The notes below the pieces were generated by a model. That model had not been told where the DNA came from and made no database searches. It saw only the letters and a program-made list of their open reading frames with translations. Below are positions 25,112 through 36,989 of a stretch of DNA of 64,000 bases, piece by piece. The stretch lies in the NCBI RefSeq assembly GCF_008728515.1, contig NC_044981.1:129244884-129308883 (forward strand), written 5' to 3'. Each line of letters begins with the position of its first letter. Within the stretch, counting starts at the first letter, position 1. The translations under genes were made by a program, and so were the position numbers. This DNA is from Papio anubis (taxonomy: Eukaryota > Chordata > Mammalia > Primates > Cercopithecidae).

Positions 25112-26880
25112 ATGGAGTTCTTTAATTGGTTTTGGGGTTTCCGGAGGTGGCTGCTTAATATAATTCGACCCAAAAATGCTAAGGATAATACTTCTAATAG
25201 TATGGAGAACACTGATAGTGCTTGGCAGAGACTGTTTAGACAGTTATGCAAAATAAATGCATTTGACACTCCTGATTCATCGCTTATGAGAGGCAAGCAA
25301 TTTAGTGACTCTATACATAATATCTTTGACCATATGTGGAGAACCAAGGAATATAATAGACCTGGTTGGTTGCTCCTAAGTTCAGCGGACAAAGTGATGA
25401 AAAACAATGATGAACTCAGGGATTCTAATTTCCTGCTTCAGAAGCAGATATTGAGCCTCAAATCTGCTAAGATTGCCCTGAGTGAGACTCTTAGCTCCTG
25501 CAGAGAAAGAGCTGAAATTGGGGAAAAACAGACACAGGCTCTTATCATGTGAGTGACTGACCTGCAAAGAAAGGTGCATGCACAGCCTTGCCAGGTGTCC
25601 ACTGTTAAAGTGAGGGCACTGATTGTAAAAGAATGGGATCCTGTAACTTGGAATAGGGAATGTGGGAGGACTCTGATGAAGCTGGGGATAGTGAGTTTGC
25701 AAACTCTGATGAACCTTCTTTGCCAGAAGAAACAGCTTCCACATCCCAAGTAGTAGCAACATCCCCTCCCTGACCCATGCTGCCATCAGCCTTTCCACCT
25801 TTGTCTAAGGAGATAAATCCTGTGCTGCCTGAGGCAAGAGTGATGGCCTCCCTGAGGCAGTTGTCAGGCAATATAATGTTGATTCTCCTCAGGAGCCACC
25901 CCAAACACCCCTGTTTGCTTCTAGAGCTACAACTAGATGAAAGTCCTGGTGGGACCCTAGAGGTGAGATTCCGAGCGTGACCCATGAGGAGGTATGTGAC
26001 ACTCAAAAAGAACTGCTTGAGTTCTCTAATTTACATGAGCAGAAATCTGGAGAATAGGCATGGGAATGGATATTAAGGGTGTGGGATAAGGATAGATGGG
26101 ACATAAAGTTGGATCAGGTTGAATTTATTGATTTGGGCCCACTAAGTATGGGTTCTGTATTTAAAGTTGCAGCTCGGGGAGTTAAAAACAAAAGACTTTA
26201 TTAGTTTATTTGCTTGGTTAGCTGAAATATGGATTAAAAGATGGCTCACTGTGAGCCAGCTGGAAATGCCTGATCTCCCTTGGTTTAATGTAGATGAAAG
26301 GATCCAAAGACTTAAGGAGATTGGGATGGTGGAGTGGATTAGTCACTTTAGATCTACTCATCCCAGCTGGGAGGGTACAGAAGATATACACTTGACCAAT
26401 GCCTTGTGAAATAGATTTGTGAGGGCAGCACCTGCATCTTTGAAGAGCTTTGTGATTGCTCTTGTCTGTATGTCAGATCTAACTGTGGGAACTGCAGTCA
26501 CTCAACTACAAAATTTAACTACAATGGGGATAATTGGATCACGAGGTGGCAGGGGCCAAGCTGGGGGAACTCAACCATCAAAGGCAAGTTGGGCGTAGCT
26601 ACCGTCATGGACAGCAGAAGCAAAGCAACAATCAGAATAGTCTGACTCGTGTAGAGCTCTGGCATTGGCATTGGCAAATTAATCATGGTGTTACTAGAAG
26701 TGAAATTGATAGGAAGCTTACTGCATTCCTACTTAATTTATATAAGCAGAAAACTTCTAGGTCGAATGGACAAAAGACTAATTTGAATTATAAAAACAGA
26801 AAATCATGGCCCCTTAATCAATTTCCAGACTTGAGCCAGTTTACAGACCTAGAACCTTTTGAATGAAGGGGTGGCTGGGT
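25112..26880 (+). pseudogene. ERV-L gag-region relic
   Basis: The longest open piece is 146 codons (25112-25552) directly downstream of the primer site, where gag is expected. Further pieces (26167-26409, 26534-26866) lie in other frames, separated by stops and indels. I saw no CCHC zinc knuckle. Function is inferred from position between the LTR and the protease motif. It cannot encode an intact capsid protein. Confidence 0.7.
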
Positions 26881-26939
26881 CACCTTGAGGAAGGACCCCA
26901 CTATATTACCGACAATTTATGCAGTGAATCTTTCTCCCC

Positions 26940-28886
26940 AAGGAGACCTTTGGCTTTTTACCAGGGCATCTGTGCAATGGGAAAAGGGAAATGATCAGAC
27001 ATTTTAGGGACTACTGGACACTGGTGCTGAGCTAACATTGATTCCAGGGGACCCAAAACGTCATTGTGGTTTTCCAGTTAAAGTAGAGGCTTATGGAGGT
27101 CAGGTAATTAACAGAGTTTTAGCTCAGGTCCGACTTACAGTGGGTTCAGTGGGTCCCTGAACTCATCCTGTGGTCATTTCCCTATGCATAATTGGCATAG
27201 ATATACGTAGCCGCTGGCAGAATCCCCGCGCTGACTAGCGTGAGGTAGGGTGAGGGCTATTATGGTGGTAAAGACCAAATGGAAGCCATTAGAGCTGCCT
27301 CTACCTAGAAGAATAGTAAATCAAAAACAATATCACACCCTTGGAGGGATTTCCGAGATTAGTGCCACCATCAAGGACTTGAAAAGACACAGCAGTGGTG
27401 ATTCCCACCACATCCCTGGTCAACTCTCCCATTTGGCCAGTGCAGAAGACAGATCAATATTGGAGAATGACAGTGGATTATTGTAAGCTTAACCAAGTGG
27501 TGACTCCAGTTGCAGCTGCTGCACTAGATGTGGTTTCATTGCTTGAGCAAATTAACACATCTCCTTGTACCTGGTGTGCAGCCGTTGACTGGGAAAATGG
27601 CATTTTCTCCATTCTTGTCCATAAGGCCCACCAGAAGCAATTTGTCTTCAGCTAGCAAAGCCAGCAATATATCTTTACTGTCCTACCCCAGGGGTATATC
27701 AACTCTACAGCTTTGTGTCATAATGTTATTTGGAGAGACCTTGATTGCCTTTCACTTCCAGAAGATATCACACTGATATCACTCTGGTCCATTACAATGA
27801 TGACTGATTGGATCTAGTGAGCCAGAAATAGCAAACACACTGGACTTACTGGTGAGACATTTGTGTGTCAGAGGATGGGAAATAAATCCTACTAAAATTC
27901 AGAGACCTCCTATCTCAGTAAAATTTCTAGGGGTCTAGTGGTACGGGGCCTGTCAAGATATTCCTTCTAAGGTGAAGGATAAGTTGCTGCATTTGGCCCC
28001 TCCTACAACCAAGAAAGAGAGGCCCAATGTCTAGTGGTCTTATTTGGATTTTGCAGGCAACACATTCCTCATTTTGGGTGTGCTACTTCAGCCCATTTAT
28101 CAAGTGGCCCAAAAGGCTGCCAGTTTTGAGTGGGGTCCAGAACAGGAGAAGGCTCTGCCACAGGTCCAGACTGCTGTGCAAGCTGCCCTGCCACTTGGGC
28201 CATATGACTTAGCAGATGCAATGGTGCTTGAAGTGTCAGTGGCAGATTAGAATGCTGTTTGGAGCCTCTGGCAGGCCCCCATAGGGGAATTACAGTGGAG
28301 GCCTCTAGGATTTTGGACCAAGGCCCTGCCATCTTCTGCTGATAACTACTTTCCTTTTTAAAGACAGCTCTTTGTCCGTTACCTGGCTTTGGTGGAAACG
28401 AAATGTTTGACTATGGGTCATCAAGTCACCATGTGACCTGAACTGCCTATCATAAGCTGGATGCTTTCTGACCCATCTAGCCATTATGTGGGTTGTGCAC
28501 AGCGGAGTTCCATCACCAAATGGAAGTGATATATAGGCGATCGTGCTCAAGCAGGTCCTGAAGGCACAAGTAAGTTACATGAGGAAATGTCTCACATGCC
28601 CATGGTCTTCACTCCTTCCACCCTGTCTTCTCTTCCCCAGTCTGCACCAATGGCCTCATGGGAAGTTATCTATGATCAGTTGACAGAGGAAGAGAAGACT
28701 AGCCTGGTTCACAGATGGTTCTGCAGGATATGGAGGCACCACTCGAAAGTGGACAGCTGCAGCACTACAGCCCCTTTCTAGGATGTCTCTGAAGGACAGT
28801 GGTGAAGGGAAATCTTCCCAGTGGGCAGAACTTCGAGAAGTGCACCTGGTAATGCACTTTGCGTAGAAAGAGAAATGGCCAAATGT
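26940..28886 (+). pseudogene. ERV-L protease, reverse transcriptase and RNase H relic
   Basis: An aspartic-protease active-site motif LLDTGAELTLIPG reads at about 27010-27048, just downstream of an in-frame stop. Reverse-transcriptase-type text follows at 27.4-28.25 kb, including a YxDD-type catalytic box (YNDD, 27793-27804) that is immediately followed by a stop codon. An RNase H TDGS-type motif lies near 28.71 kb. Reading moves among all three frames. The region ends at 28886, where it joins the truncated 3' LTR, so integrase is missing. Confidence 0.78.
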
Positions 28887-29150
28887 GCCTACATCTTTCT
28901 CCCGTGCTGGATGCTTCCTGTCCTCAAACATGGGACTCCACGTTCTACAGTTTTGGGACTCGGACTGGCTCTCCTTATTCCTCAGCTTGCAGGTGGCCTA
29001 TTGTGGGACCTTGTGATCGTGTGTTAATACTTAATAAACTTCCCTTTTTATATATATATATATATATAATATGTAATATGTTATATATAATATATAACAA
29101 CTATATATATCCTATTGGTTCTGTCCCTCTAGGGAACCCTGACTAATACA
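28887..29150 (+). repeat. ERV-L 3' LTR, 5'-truncated
   Basis: Aligns with 5' LTR positions of about 24826-25069 (CCTACATCTTTCTCCC to CCCTGACTAATACA), so the first roughly 230 bp of this LTR are gone. A TA-dinucleotide stretch at about 29049-29070 and more TA-rich sequence up to about 29110 are expanded relative to the 5' copy. The complete 3' edge and the intact target duplication show that the loss was internal. Confidence 0.9.
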
Positions 29151-29155
29151 CTCAC

Positions 29156-29929
29156 CATCAGTAATTATTTGAGAAAAGCAAATCAAAACCGCTATGAGAT
29201 ATCACCTCATACTCATTAGCATGGTCACTATCAAAAGAACAGGAAAATAGCATGCTGGCAAGGATGAGGAGAAGTTGGAACCTTTTTGTTGCACCATCAT
29301 GGGAATGTACAATGGTGCTGTTGCTATAGAAAGTAGTATAAATCTTCCTTAAAAATTAAAAATTAAATTACCATATGATCCAGCAATCACCCTCATGGGT
29401 ATATATCCAAACAAATTTAAAGCATGATCTTAAAGAGCTATTTGCACACTCATGTTTATTGCAGAATTATTCACAACAGCCACGAGGTACAAGCAACCCA
29501 AGCAGCCATTGATACATGAATGCATAATGAAAATGTGATATATATACACACATACCATGGAATATTATGCAGCCTTTAAAAAGAAGGAAATCATGTCACA
29601 TGCTACGACATAGATGAACCTCAAGGACATTATGCTAAGTGAATAAGCCAATCACAGAAGGACAACTACTCTACGATTCCATTCATATGAACTATTTAAA
29701 GCACTGTAGTCAAAATCATAGAGACAGAAACTAGAAAGGTAGTTGCCAGAGGCTAGGTGGATAGGGGAGGGGCATTAGTGTTTCATGTGCGTAGAATTTG
29801 TTTCACATGATGAAGAATTTCTAGAGCCCTGTTGCACAACAATGTGAATATACGTAACATCCCTGAACTTACATTTTAAAATGGTTAAAACGGTGAATTT
29901 GATGTTATGTGTCTTATTACAATAAAAAA
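29156..29929 (+). mobile_element. L1 3' end, second half of the split element, plus strand
   Basis: Continues the L1 interrupted at 24596 (AAGCAAATCAAAACCGCTATG, CATATGATCCAGCAATCACC, CATGGAATATTATGCAGCC) through a 3' UTR ending TTATTACAATAAAAAAG. It resembles an L1MA/L1MB-age element. Confidence 0.9.
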
Positions 29930-30553
29930 GTGTGAAGCTGAAGCACATGTCATCTCTTCTCATAGATGTCCAAAGTTTAAAAGTACAGCTTTGGGTTGTA
30001 AGTTATTTAATCAATGAAGACTCCAGTTTCACTGAAAACACAGGTGATGACAAAAATGATAGGACTTAATACCACCAAAATTTCACACTTCTGGCCATCT
30101 GCTTTTCAGAGTCAATGAGTCTTGAAGACAAATTAACATGTGGCATATGAAAGAAAGGCAAGAAAATTGGGACTCTGCCCAGACCTTCAAAGACTAGCAC
30201 TATCCATTCTGTTTGAAAGCAGTTCTTTTATATATGGACAGGTCTTTCACATTCCAGGCCAAACTATTTCTTTATATAAACAATCTCCTGTAGCCTAATT
30301 CATCCCATGCTCCTCTGTGATAACTATTCAGCCTCAAGCACAGTAACCCAAGTGCCTGATTGATTGCACTTCTGATCAATTCTTTTTGTGTTTGGTGCTT
30401 ACATCTGACTTACTGTTGCTATGTGAGGTACAGGATAAGTTAGAATAAGCAATGAAATGTAAATCTTCATAGAGCTATAAAAGCTGAATTCTTTTGTTAA
30501 GAGATCTGTACACTAGCAACCAAGGGCATCGCTGGCATTTAAATATAGATCAG
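29930..30553. other. Unassigned intergenic DNA
   Basis: No gene or confident repeat seen. Confidence 0.4.
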
Positions 30554-30609
30554 TGGCTGCACCAGCAACAGGAAGAGTATCTGGGAACTTGTTAGAAATG
30601 CAAGTTTTG

Positions 30610-30948
30610 TGCTTGTAATCCCAGCACTTTGGGAGGCCGAGGCAGGCGGATCACTTAAGGCCAGGAGTTTGAGATCAGCCTGGCCAACATGGTGCAACCC
30701 TGTCTCTATTAAAAATATAAAAATTAGCCAGGTGTGGTGTCAGGCGCCTGTAATCCCAGCTACCTGGGAGGCTGAGGCATGAGAATCACTTGAACATGGG
30801 GAGGCAGAGGTTGCAGTGAGCTGAGATGGTGCCACTGCACTCCAGGCTGGGCTGGAGTGAGACTCCATCTCAAACAACAACAACAACAACAAAAACAAAA
30901 ACAAAAAAAAGAAAGAAAGAAAAAGAAAAGAAAAAAGGAAGTACAAGT
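30610..30948 (+). mobile_element. Alu element with 5' truncation and long A-rich tail, plus strand
   Basis: Starts at GCTTGTAATCCCAGCACTTTG, lacking the first roughly 20 bases of the Alu. It has a complete right arm and a tail of CAA, GAAA and AAAAG units. AAGTTTTG occurs on both sides (30602-30609 and 30949-30956) as the target duplication. Confidence 0.92.
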
Positions 30949-31049
30949 AAGTTTTGAAGTCTCTCTTCAAACCTATTGAGTAAGAAGCCCTGAAGTTGGG
31001 GCCCTGAAATCTGTATTTTCACAGCCCTCCAGTTGATTCTGAAGCCAGT

Positions 31050-32120
31050 TGAAAAAGCAATTGCAACAAAAGCCAGAATTAAGAAATGGGATCTAGTCAA
31101 ACTAAAGAGCTTCTGCACAGCAAAAGAAACTGTCATCAGAGTAAAGAGGCAACCTACAGAATGGGAGAAAATTTTTGCAATCTATCCATCTGACAAAGGG
31201 CTAATATCCAGAATCTACAGAGAACTTACACAAATTTACAATAAACAAACAACCCCATCAAAAACTGGGTGAAGGATATGAACAGACACTTCTCAAAAGA
31301 AGACATTTATGTGGTCAACAAACATATGAAAAAAGTTCATCATCGCTGATCATTAGAGAAATGCAAATCAAAACCACAATGAGATACCATCTCATGCCAG
31401 TTAGAATGGTGATCATTAAAAAGTCAGGAAACAACAGATGCTAGAGAGGATGTGGAGAAATAGGAATGTTTTTACCCTGTTGGTGGGAGTGTAAATTAGT
31501 TCAACCATTGTGGAAGACAGTGTGGTGATTCCTCAAGGATCTAGAACCACAAATACCATTTAGTCCAGCAATCCCATTACTGAGTATATACCCAAAGGAT
31601 TATAAATCATTCTACTATAAAGATACATGCACACTTAAGTTCATTGCAGCACTATTTACATTAGCAAAGACTTGCAACCAACCCAAATGCCCATCAGTGA
31701 TAGACTGGATAAAGAAAATGTGGCATATATACACCATGGAATACTATGCAGCCATAAAAAACAATGAGTTCATGTCCTTTTCAGGGACATGGATGAAGCT
31801 GGAAGCCACCATTCTCAGCAAACTAACACAGGAACAGTAAACCAAATACTACATGTTCTCACTCATAAGTGGAAGTTGAACAATGAGAACACATGGACAC
31901 AGGGAGGGGAACATCACACACTAGGGCCTTTCGGTGGGGTGGGAGCAAGGGGAAGGAGAGCATTAGGACAAATACCTAATGCATGTGGGGCTTAAAACCT
32001 AGATGACAGGTTGATAGGTGCAGCAAACCACCATGGCACATGTATACCTATGTAACAAGCCTGCACGTTCTGCACATGTATCCCAGAACTTAAAGTAAAA
32101 TTAAAAAAAAAAAAAAAAAA
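31050..32120 (+). mobile_element. 5'-truncated young L1 (L1P-type), plus strand
   Basis: The last roughly 750 bp of ORF2 and the 3' UTR read with few differences from young primate L1 (CAGAATGGGAGAAAATTTTTG, CACACTAGGGCCTTTCGGTGG). It ends in an A tract at about 32102-32120. A 79-codon frame at 31033-31272 is the ORF2 C-terminal region; later stops disable it. No clear target duplication was found. Confidence 0.95.
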
Positions 32121-32150
32121 GTAAGAACATTGAGAGCCACTACCATAGAT

Positions 32151-34272
32151 CTTTTCCTGTGTGAAAGAGGCCAAATAAAATCCAAGTCCTACCAGCAGAT
32201 GTGTGAAGAGTGACAGCAGGTGGCAGTGTTCGACTGTTTCTACCTTTTCTAGCACTCTATTCACCATAGAGCAAATGAAATTTGTCACAGGTTACTGGTC
32301 ATTTAGTGAAAAAAAAAATTTTCATTGCTGTTTTCCATTTCAAAAAACAAAACTTTAATTTTCTGTAGATACAGCACCAAAACCTAAAAATAAAACATAC
32401 ACTTTTTTCCCTTTGTGAAATTTAACTTTGGAGGTAGTTTTTAAACTGTATTCCATCAAGGTAATAAAATGCCTATACTGGGACCCTCTTAAGGTATATT
32501 CACATGAAGTCAACAAGATTTCCTCCAGCCCCCACCCCATGCCCTACCACTCTGTACTATTTTGTTTTCTATTCTGTGCTGCCATGACTTTTACTTGACC
32601 AATTTATTAATATATAAATATCAGTGCGAACACTGAACTTAAGGATAGTTTATATTTTGAAAAGGGTTCCTTGCGGTGTAGGCCAGAATATTAACCATAG
32701 TCCATTGGATGGACTTCAAAAGAACTATTGTTGTCTTAAGAGATTACATGACACATACATGATTTTATAGCAAGAAAGTCAGGAGCAAGTCAGGAGTCAG
32801 GCTTTCCAAGCAACTGATTCTTTTCCCCACTAGTGGAACCAACTCCAGTTGCTTTCTGATCCTCAGCGGCCACGGGGATCCAACCTGACCCGCCCAGAGC
32901 CTTCTTGAAGGCTGCCCTCTGAATGACCCTTCCTAGATCCCAGAGACTGGCCCACTGCACTGGGCTTGCTCAAAGGAGGACCAGAAAGACCATATTGAGC
33001 TCCAGACATTGCCTCGTCCCTTTCACCATACTCTCTAAACACAAAGAGTTTTGAATTTTAACATTATTGGACCCTTAAGAGCTTTTCTTGATAAATGGCT
33101 CTTTGGATGACAGGTACAATAGCATCCAATGCCTTCTCCAAGACGAATGACTACTGTAATAACAGCAGTACACTTAGGGCTATTCTGTCTACAACTGAAG
33201 CTTTTGTTTTCTGATATTCTTTTATCGCTAACACCAATTTGTTCCTGTCAGCAAACATAAGCTATCGAGGCGGAATGCCATGTACAGAAGGCAATGTTTG
33301 GTCTTCCCTACTGGCATGTTAAATATACTTTCCTGATGCAATGTTACATTTAATGTTGTGCTGCTGGGGAGAAAAATTCATCAGTGTCTCTTCAGCTCAT
33401 GATCCTATCTTGTCTTGAGATCACGTTTCATTATTCCTCAAGCCAAGAATACACGGGGTCTGGTCTATGGCCAAATAATGTGATTCTGGGACATAGATTG
33501 GGATTACTGAAGATAAAGTGGCCTGGCTATGAGGCATACTGTAAGAACACATGTGCTTATTAGATTGCATCCCATCTCCGCGGCGGCTGCCCTCCTGCCA
33601 AAACTGAATGCTACTAAGCACATACCTCCCCTCAGCTCTCAAGTGAGTCACAAGTTTGCTTTCATTCCAAAAGCAAAACATAACAGTGAGAGAGGCCCAG
33701 GGCCGCTTAAGAGCTACAAGCTGTCGGTTCGTGTGGGGACAGAGCCTGCCTTCCAGCTGAGGCAGCACCCCGATAATGCCAAGTGGCGCCTTCAGCATTC
33801 TCACAGGTGCAAGCTATTTCTTCCTGAATGAATCACCGATTCTCCTCTAAGTTCTTTGTGCTACTCACTGTTGCTTACATCATAAACACATGGAGGCTGC
33901 AAAGCTTCACACTTTGTTCCAAACGTTTAAAAGGAGCCTTTAGCCTGTCTCGCTCCTTATACGGCAATAACTGATCTCTGAACCATTCTCAGCTCAGGCT
34001 CTTATCTTGGAAAGGACCATGGAAGTCAAAGGCAGTATCAATAGTTGAAGACCTCCAGTGTTTTTTTTAATGGACCAGATATAATAAGGCAGGTATATGG
34101 CCAACCACTTTTCAAATGGAATTACATATGTGAGACCACAAGGAGGAACTCATGAGCCTTAGGAGTACTTTAACATCCAATAGTGAAGCCCACTTCGTCT
34201 TAAGTGAAAGATCTAGGAGGCAGAAATGGCTCTGTAATTTTATTCTTCCATTTGCAATCTCCCTTATCCAAA
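32151..34272. other. Unique intergenic DNA
   Basis: About 2.1 kb free of recognisable transposons, rare in this window. Balanced composition with some CpG near 33580 (CTCCGCGGCGGCTGCC). Open frames of 100-127 codons on both strands at 33.4-33.83 kb overlap each other and show no domain, so no gene is called. Non-coding conservation is possible but not testable here. Confidence 0.45.
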
Positions 34273-34348
34273 GGGCCTTAAGGTTATGGGCAGGTCTCAC
34301 AGTTTCTTAAGGGCCCTAAGGTTAGGTGAGGGTCTCATAGTTTCTTAA
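34273..34348 (+). repeat. 38-bp tandem duplication
   Basis: Copy 1 (34273-34310) and copy 2 (34311-34348) are directly adjacent and equal in length. They share GGGCC.TAAGGTTA at the start and GGTCTCA.AGTTTCTTAA at the end, with about six or seven mismatches in the middle. A local duplication that has aged. Confidence 0.9.
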
Positions 34349-34349
34349 A

Positions 34350-34530
34350 GTGTAGAGTGCAGACTATCTGTGTCAAAATCATTGGAAGTGCTTCTTAAAG
34401 GTTTATTCCTAACCCCATCACATACCACTCACTCCTCGGTGAACAGAATCACTGAGTTTGGGACCCCAGGCATCAGCATTTTAATGAGATTCTTGGGTAA
34501 TCTTTTTGGACACTGCATTTTGGGGACCAT
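34350..34530 (+). repeat. MER5-type hAT fragment
   Basis: TGTGTCAAAATCATTGGAAG, ACAGAATCACTGAGTTTGGG and CAGCATTTTAATGAGATTC follow the order of a non-autonomous Charlie/MER5-type element. Ends and target duplication are not clear. Confidence 0.55.
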
Positions 34531-36817
34531 TTATTCAGGAACTTAAGAGACTTTCACACTACTGATAACAATGTCATTCCCTGAATAGTTGTCATGGAGT
34601 ATGATGAGCTCCAACCATGCCTTCAGTTAAACCCTTGCACAGAATTGGCACTCAGAGGTGGTTGTTCTTCCTGTGTATATATCATCCGCTGAGATATACA
34701 CCTCTCAAGGGCAATAATTAGGTCTTTCACTTCCTTTATTTTTTTTCAGCAATGTTAATGACAGTGCCATTGTACTGTGACATATATATGTCACAGTAAA
34801 CAAGACATATAATCTTGTAAAATTAGATGTAAAACAAGGCATATAGTCCATAAAATGAGCCAGAGAAAATTATTTGAACTTACTGTATTGTATTTGAAGG
34901 ACATTCTACTGGTATTCTGTTGGAATAGGTTTGCCTGATTGCCTAATTTCACTGAAGCCCACAAGGACGTGGCAAGGTTGACAAGCAGGCTTAACTGGTT
35001 ATTGGCAAAGTTCTGTTAAGAGGACAGTCCTTACTAGCTGAGTTGGAACCTGGAGTGACCCAACAGAGGTCCAAATGCTAGAATACAGCCTGACATACTA
35101 GGTGTTCAATAAATGCTTGATGCATAAAAATGAGAACTGTGATTCTATTGCTTTGAAATATTTGCTGATTCACAGTTTCCTTATATTCTTGTGCAGTTAT
35201 TTTATTCTTATTATCCTACACATTTGCCCTAATGATCAGAGAGTAATAAATAACAATAAAACTTAATTTGAAAAAATTCATTGGCATTAATTAAGGGAAA
35301 GGGTCACAGTGAATTCTATCAGACATTACTGAGGCTCCCAGCTAAAGAGCCTAACTTAATACCACTTAGACAACTTAAAACCTTAGATCGAAGCAGAAAC
35401 TCTAGGGAGAATTAAGTTTTAGAGAAAATCAAAATGCTCAAACCTCTAGGAAACTATCCCCAGAACCTTTACTACTTCTCCTTCTATACACAGGCACCGT
35501 CTCAAATATGGTAGTTGGACAAGAATATTGCACATGTATTACCACATGCAGTTCTAATGCCTCCTTCTATTTAGAATGCAAGCTCAGTGAAGACAGGAAC
35601 TAAAAATACACTCAATAATCTCATAGGCACAAATAAGTTAGAGTCTAAGTAGCTTGCAGGCAGTTAATAAATACCTAAATACCGGAATGAATGACAACCA
35701 GGATTCTGGCAAAAAAAGTAGCCAGGAAATCTCCACATGCCAAGAGGGGTTTGCCGGCTGGTAAGGAGGATGCTCTAGGGAGGGGCCAGTGGAAAGTTCT
35801 TGCTTGAAAAAAAAATTCTGAGTCGAATGCTTACTTATTTCCAAGGACCAGCCTGACTCTGTATGTGCCGCTCTGGAGAAATAAAGAAAGAAAGAAAGGA
35901 AGGACAAGGAAAAACAAGAGCAACAAAGAAACTCTAAGTGGCAGCAAACAGATTTGAGGCAAAGGCATCTATTTGTGCTCGTTCATACAGCTCCTCAGCC
36001 TCTGTCCTGTGCCTGCTGCAAATGAATGACCCCTTCCCATTGGGAAACAGGTGTCTCCTGCCAATTAGGATTTAAAAATCAACAGGGGCTTCTTAAGAGA
36101 ATGATGACAAGTCTAATTGCAAGAAGCAGCTGTAGAGCCCTTGGCTACACTAGGGCTGGTTTTATTAATCCCCATTTTGCTGGGTGCCTGGCACTGAGCT
36201 GGGGTCAGCTCCCCTGTCACAGGGTCGAAGCTGTAAAATGTAGGGCGAGTATTTAATGACCTGAGCTCAGCAGGAGGGATTAGAGTGCCCTTCCCTGACA
36301 CAGGGAGTTGGGCATGTAAAAGTCAAGAGGGCACAAAGGCACTGTCAACAAGAGACAGCAATTCAAAGGGTTGCCACCACTAGAGAAGTGACCAGCAGGC
36401 TTACACAACGCTCTGTTATTTATTCAATCTTACCGTGTTTACTGGTCTGTTGTCAGAACCCCACTCCTATGTCCAAGGGAAGAACCTGGAGTTTCTTAGG
36501 AGCATGGCCTCAGTATGATTACTGATGTTTGCATTTGCAAACATACATATTCTTATATTGTGTAAATCCTGGTTTGAAGAGATCAAAAAAGTGTGGTAGT
36601 ATAGTACATCATCGGTATAGAATTGGCAAAGCAAAGCAAGACAAACAAATCTGTGCATTTGAATGGCCTATTGAGACAGACATTTTAAAGATAAACTGAA
36701 GCTGTTGATTTGAAATGGTTTCATAAGATTTCCTAGTGGCAGAGCCTTCCTAGAGTCCCCCTTCTATGGGTGTGTTCTCTAGGCAGCATGTACATTCATA
36801 TGGGCTCATATGCATTT
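34531..36817. other. Mostly unique intergenic DNA
   Basis: Contains a perfect palindrome at 34773-34798 and an L2-like tail at 35080-35125 (CCTGACATACTAGGTGTTCAATAAATGC). Otherwise nothing is recognised. A short GAAA/GGAA tract lies at about 35885-35905. Confidence 0.45.
34773..34798. other. Perfect 26-bp palindrome
   Basis: Each arm reads TACTGTGACATAT into its exact reverse complement with no spacer. The arm contains TGTGACA. It might be a chance event, a relic of terminal inverted repeats, or a dimer binding site. No flanking transposon was recognised. Confidence 0.95.
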
Positions 36818-36872
36818 ATATATATACACACACACAGACACACACACATATATATACACACACAAGCATATG
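36818..36872. repeat. TA/CA low-complexity tract
   Basis: Alternating TATATATACACACACACAG blocks repeated twice. The short frames crossing it are artefacts. Confidence 0.9.
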
Positions 36873-36989
36873 CAAATAGCAGCTCTCCAGCAAGCCCTCC
36901 TTACCCTCTGTGCTTCCGTAAGACAACATTTCTTCGAGTGCCTTTACTATTTGCTTTTATACCCAGCTCATTCATCACTAGAGTGCAAA

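Larger units (their letters stand above)
24597..29150 (+). mobile_element. ERV-L family endogenous retrovirus, degenerate, inserted in an L1
   Basis: A 4.55-kb ancient provirus in the plus orientation. It has a full 5' LTR, a Leu-type primer binding site, gag-, protease- and polymerase-region relics, and a 3' LTR lacking its first half. Perfect 5-bp duplications CTCAC lie at 24592-24596 and 29151-29155, the target-site length of ERV-L. Many in-frame stops and frameshifts break every gene. Sequence between the RNase H region and the middle of the 3' LTR is missing, so integrase and anything after it are absent. LTR type is MLT2A-like from memory. Confidence 0.92.
30554..32150 (+). mobile_element. 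MER5-type hAT fragment split by an Alu and a young L1
   Basis: Three pieces read as one non-autonomous hAT element: 30554-30609 (CTGGGAACTTGTTAGAAATGC), 30949-31047 (GAAGCCCTGAAGTTGGGGCC, CCTCCAGTTGATTCTGAAG) and 32121-32150 (ACATTGAGAGCCACTAC). The gaps are exactly the Alu and the L1, which gives the insertion order. The MER5 name is from memory. Confidence 0.7.

Noticed and set aside
25382..26006. Minus-strand frames of 103-138 codons
   Set aside because: They are antisense shadows of the ERV-L gag-region relic.
29041..29110. TA-rich stretch considered as a promoter or origin
   Set aside because: It is an expanded TA microsatellite in the ERV-L 3' LTR end.
33421..33831. 127- and 100-codon opposed frames near a small GC-rich patch
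   Set aside because: Same interval on both strands with no protein features; the GC-rich patch is too small to be a CpG island.
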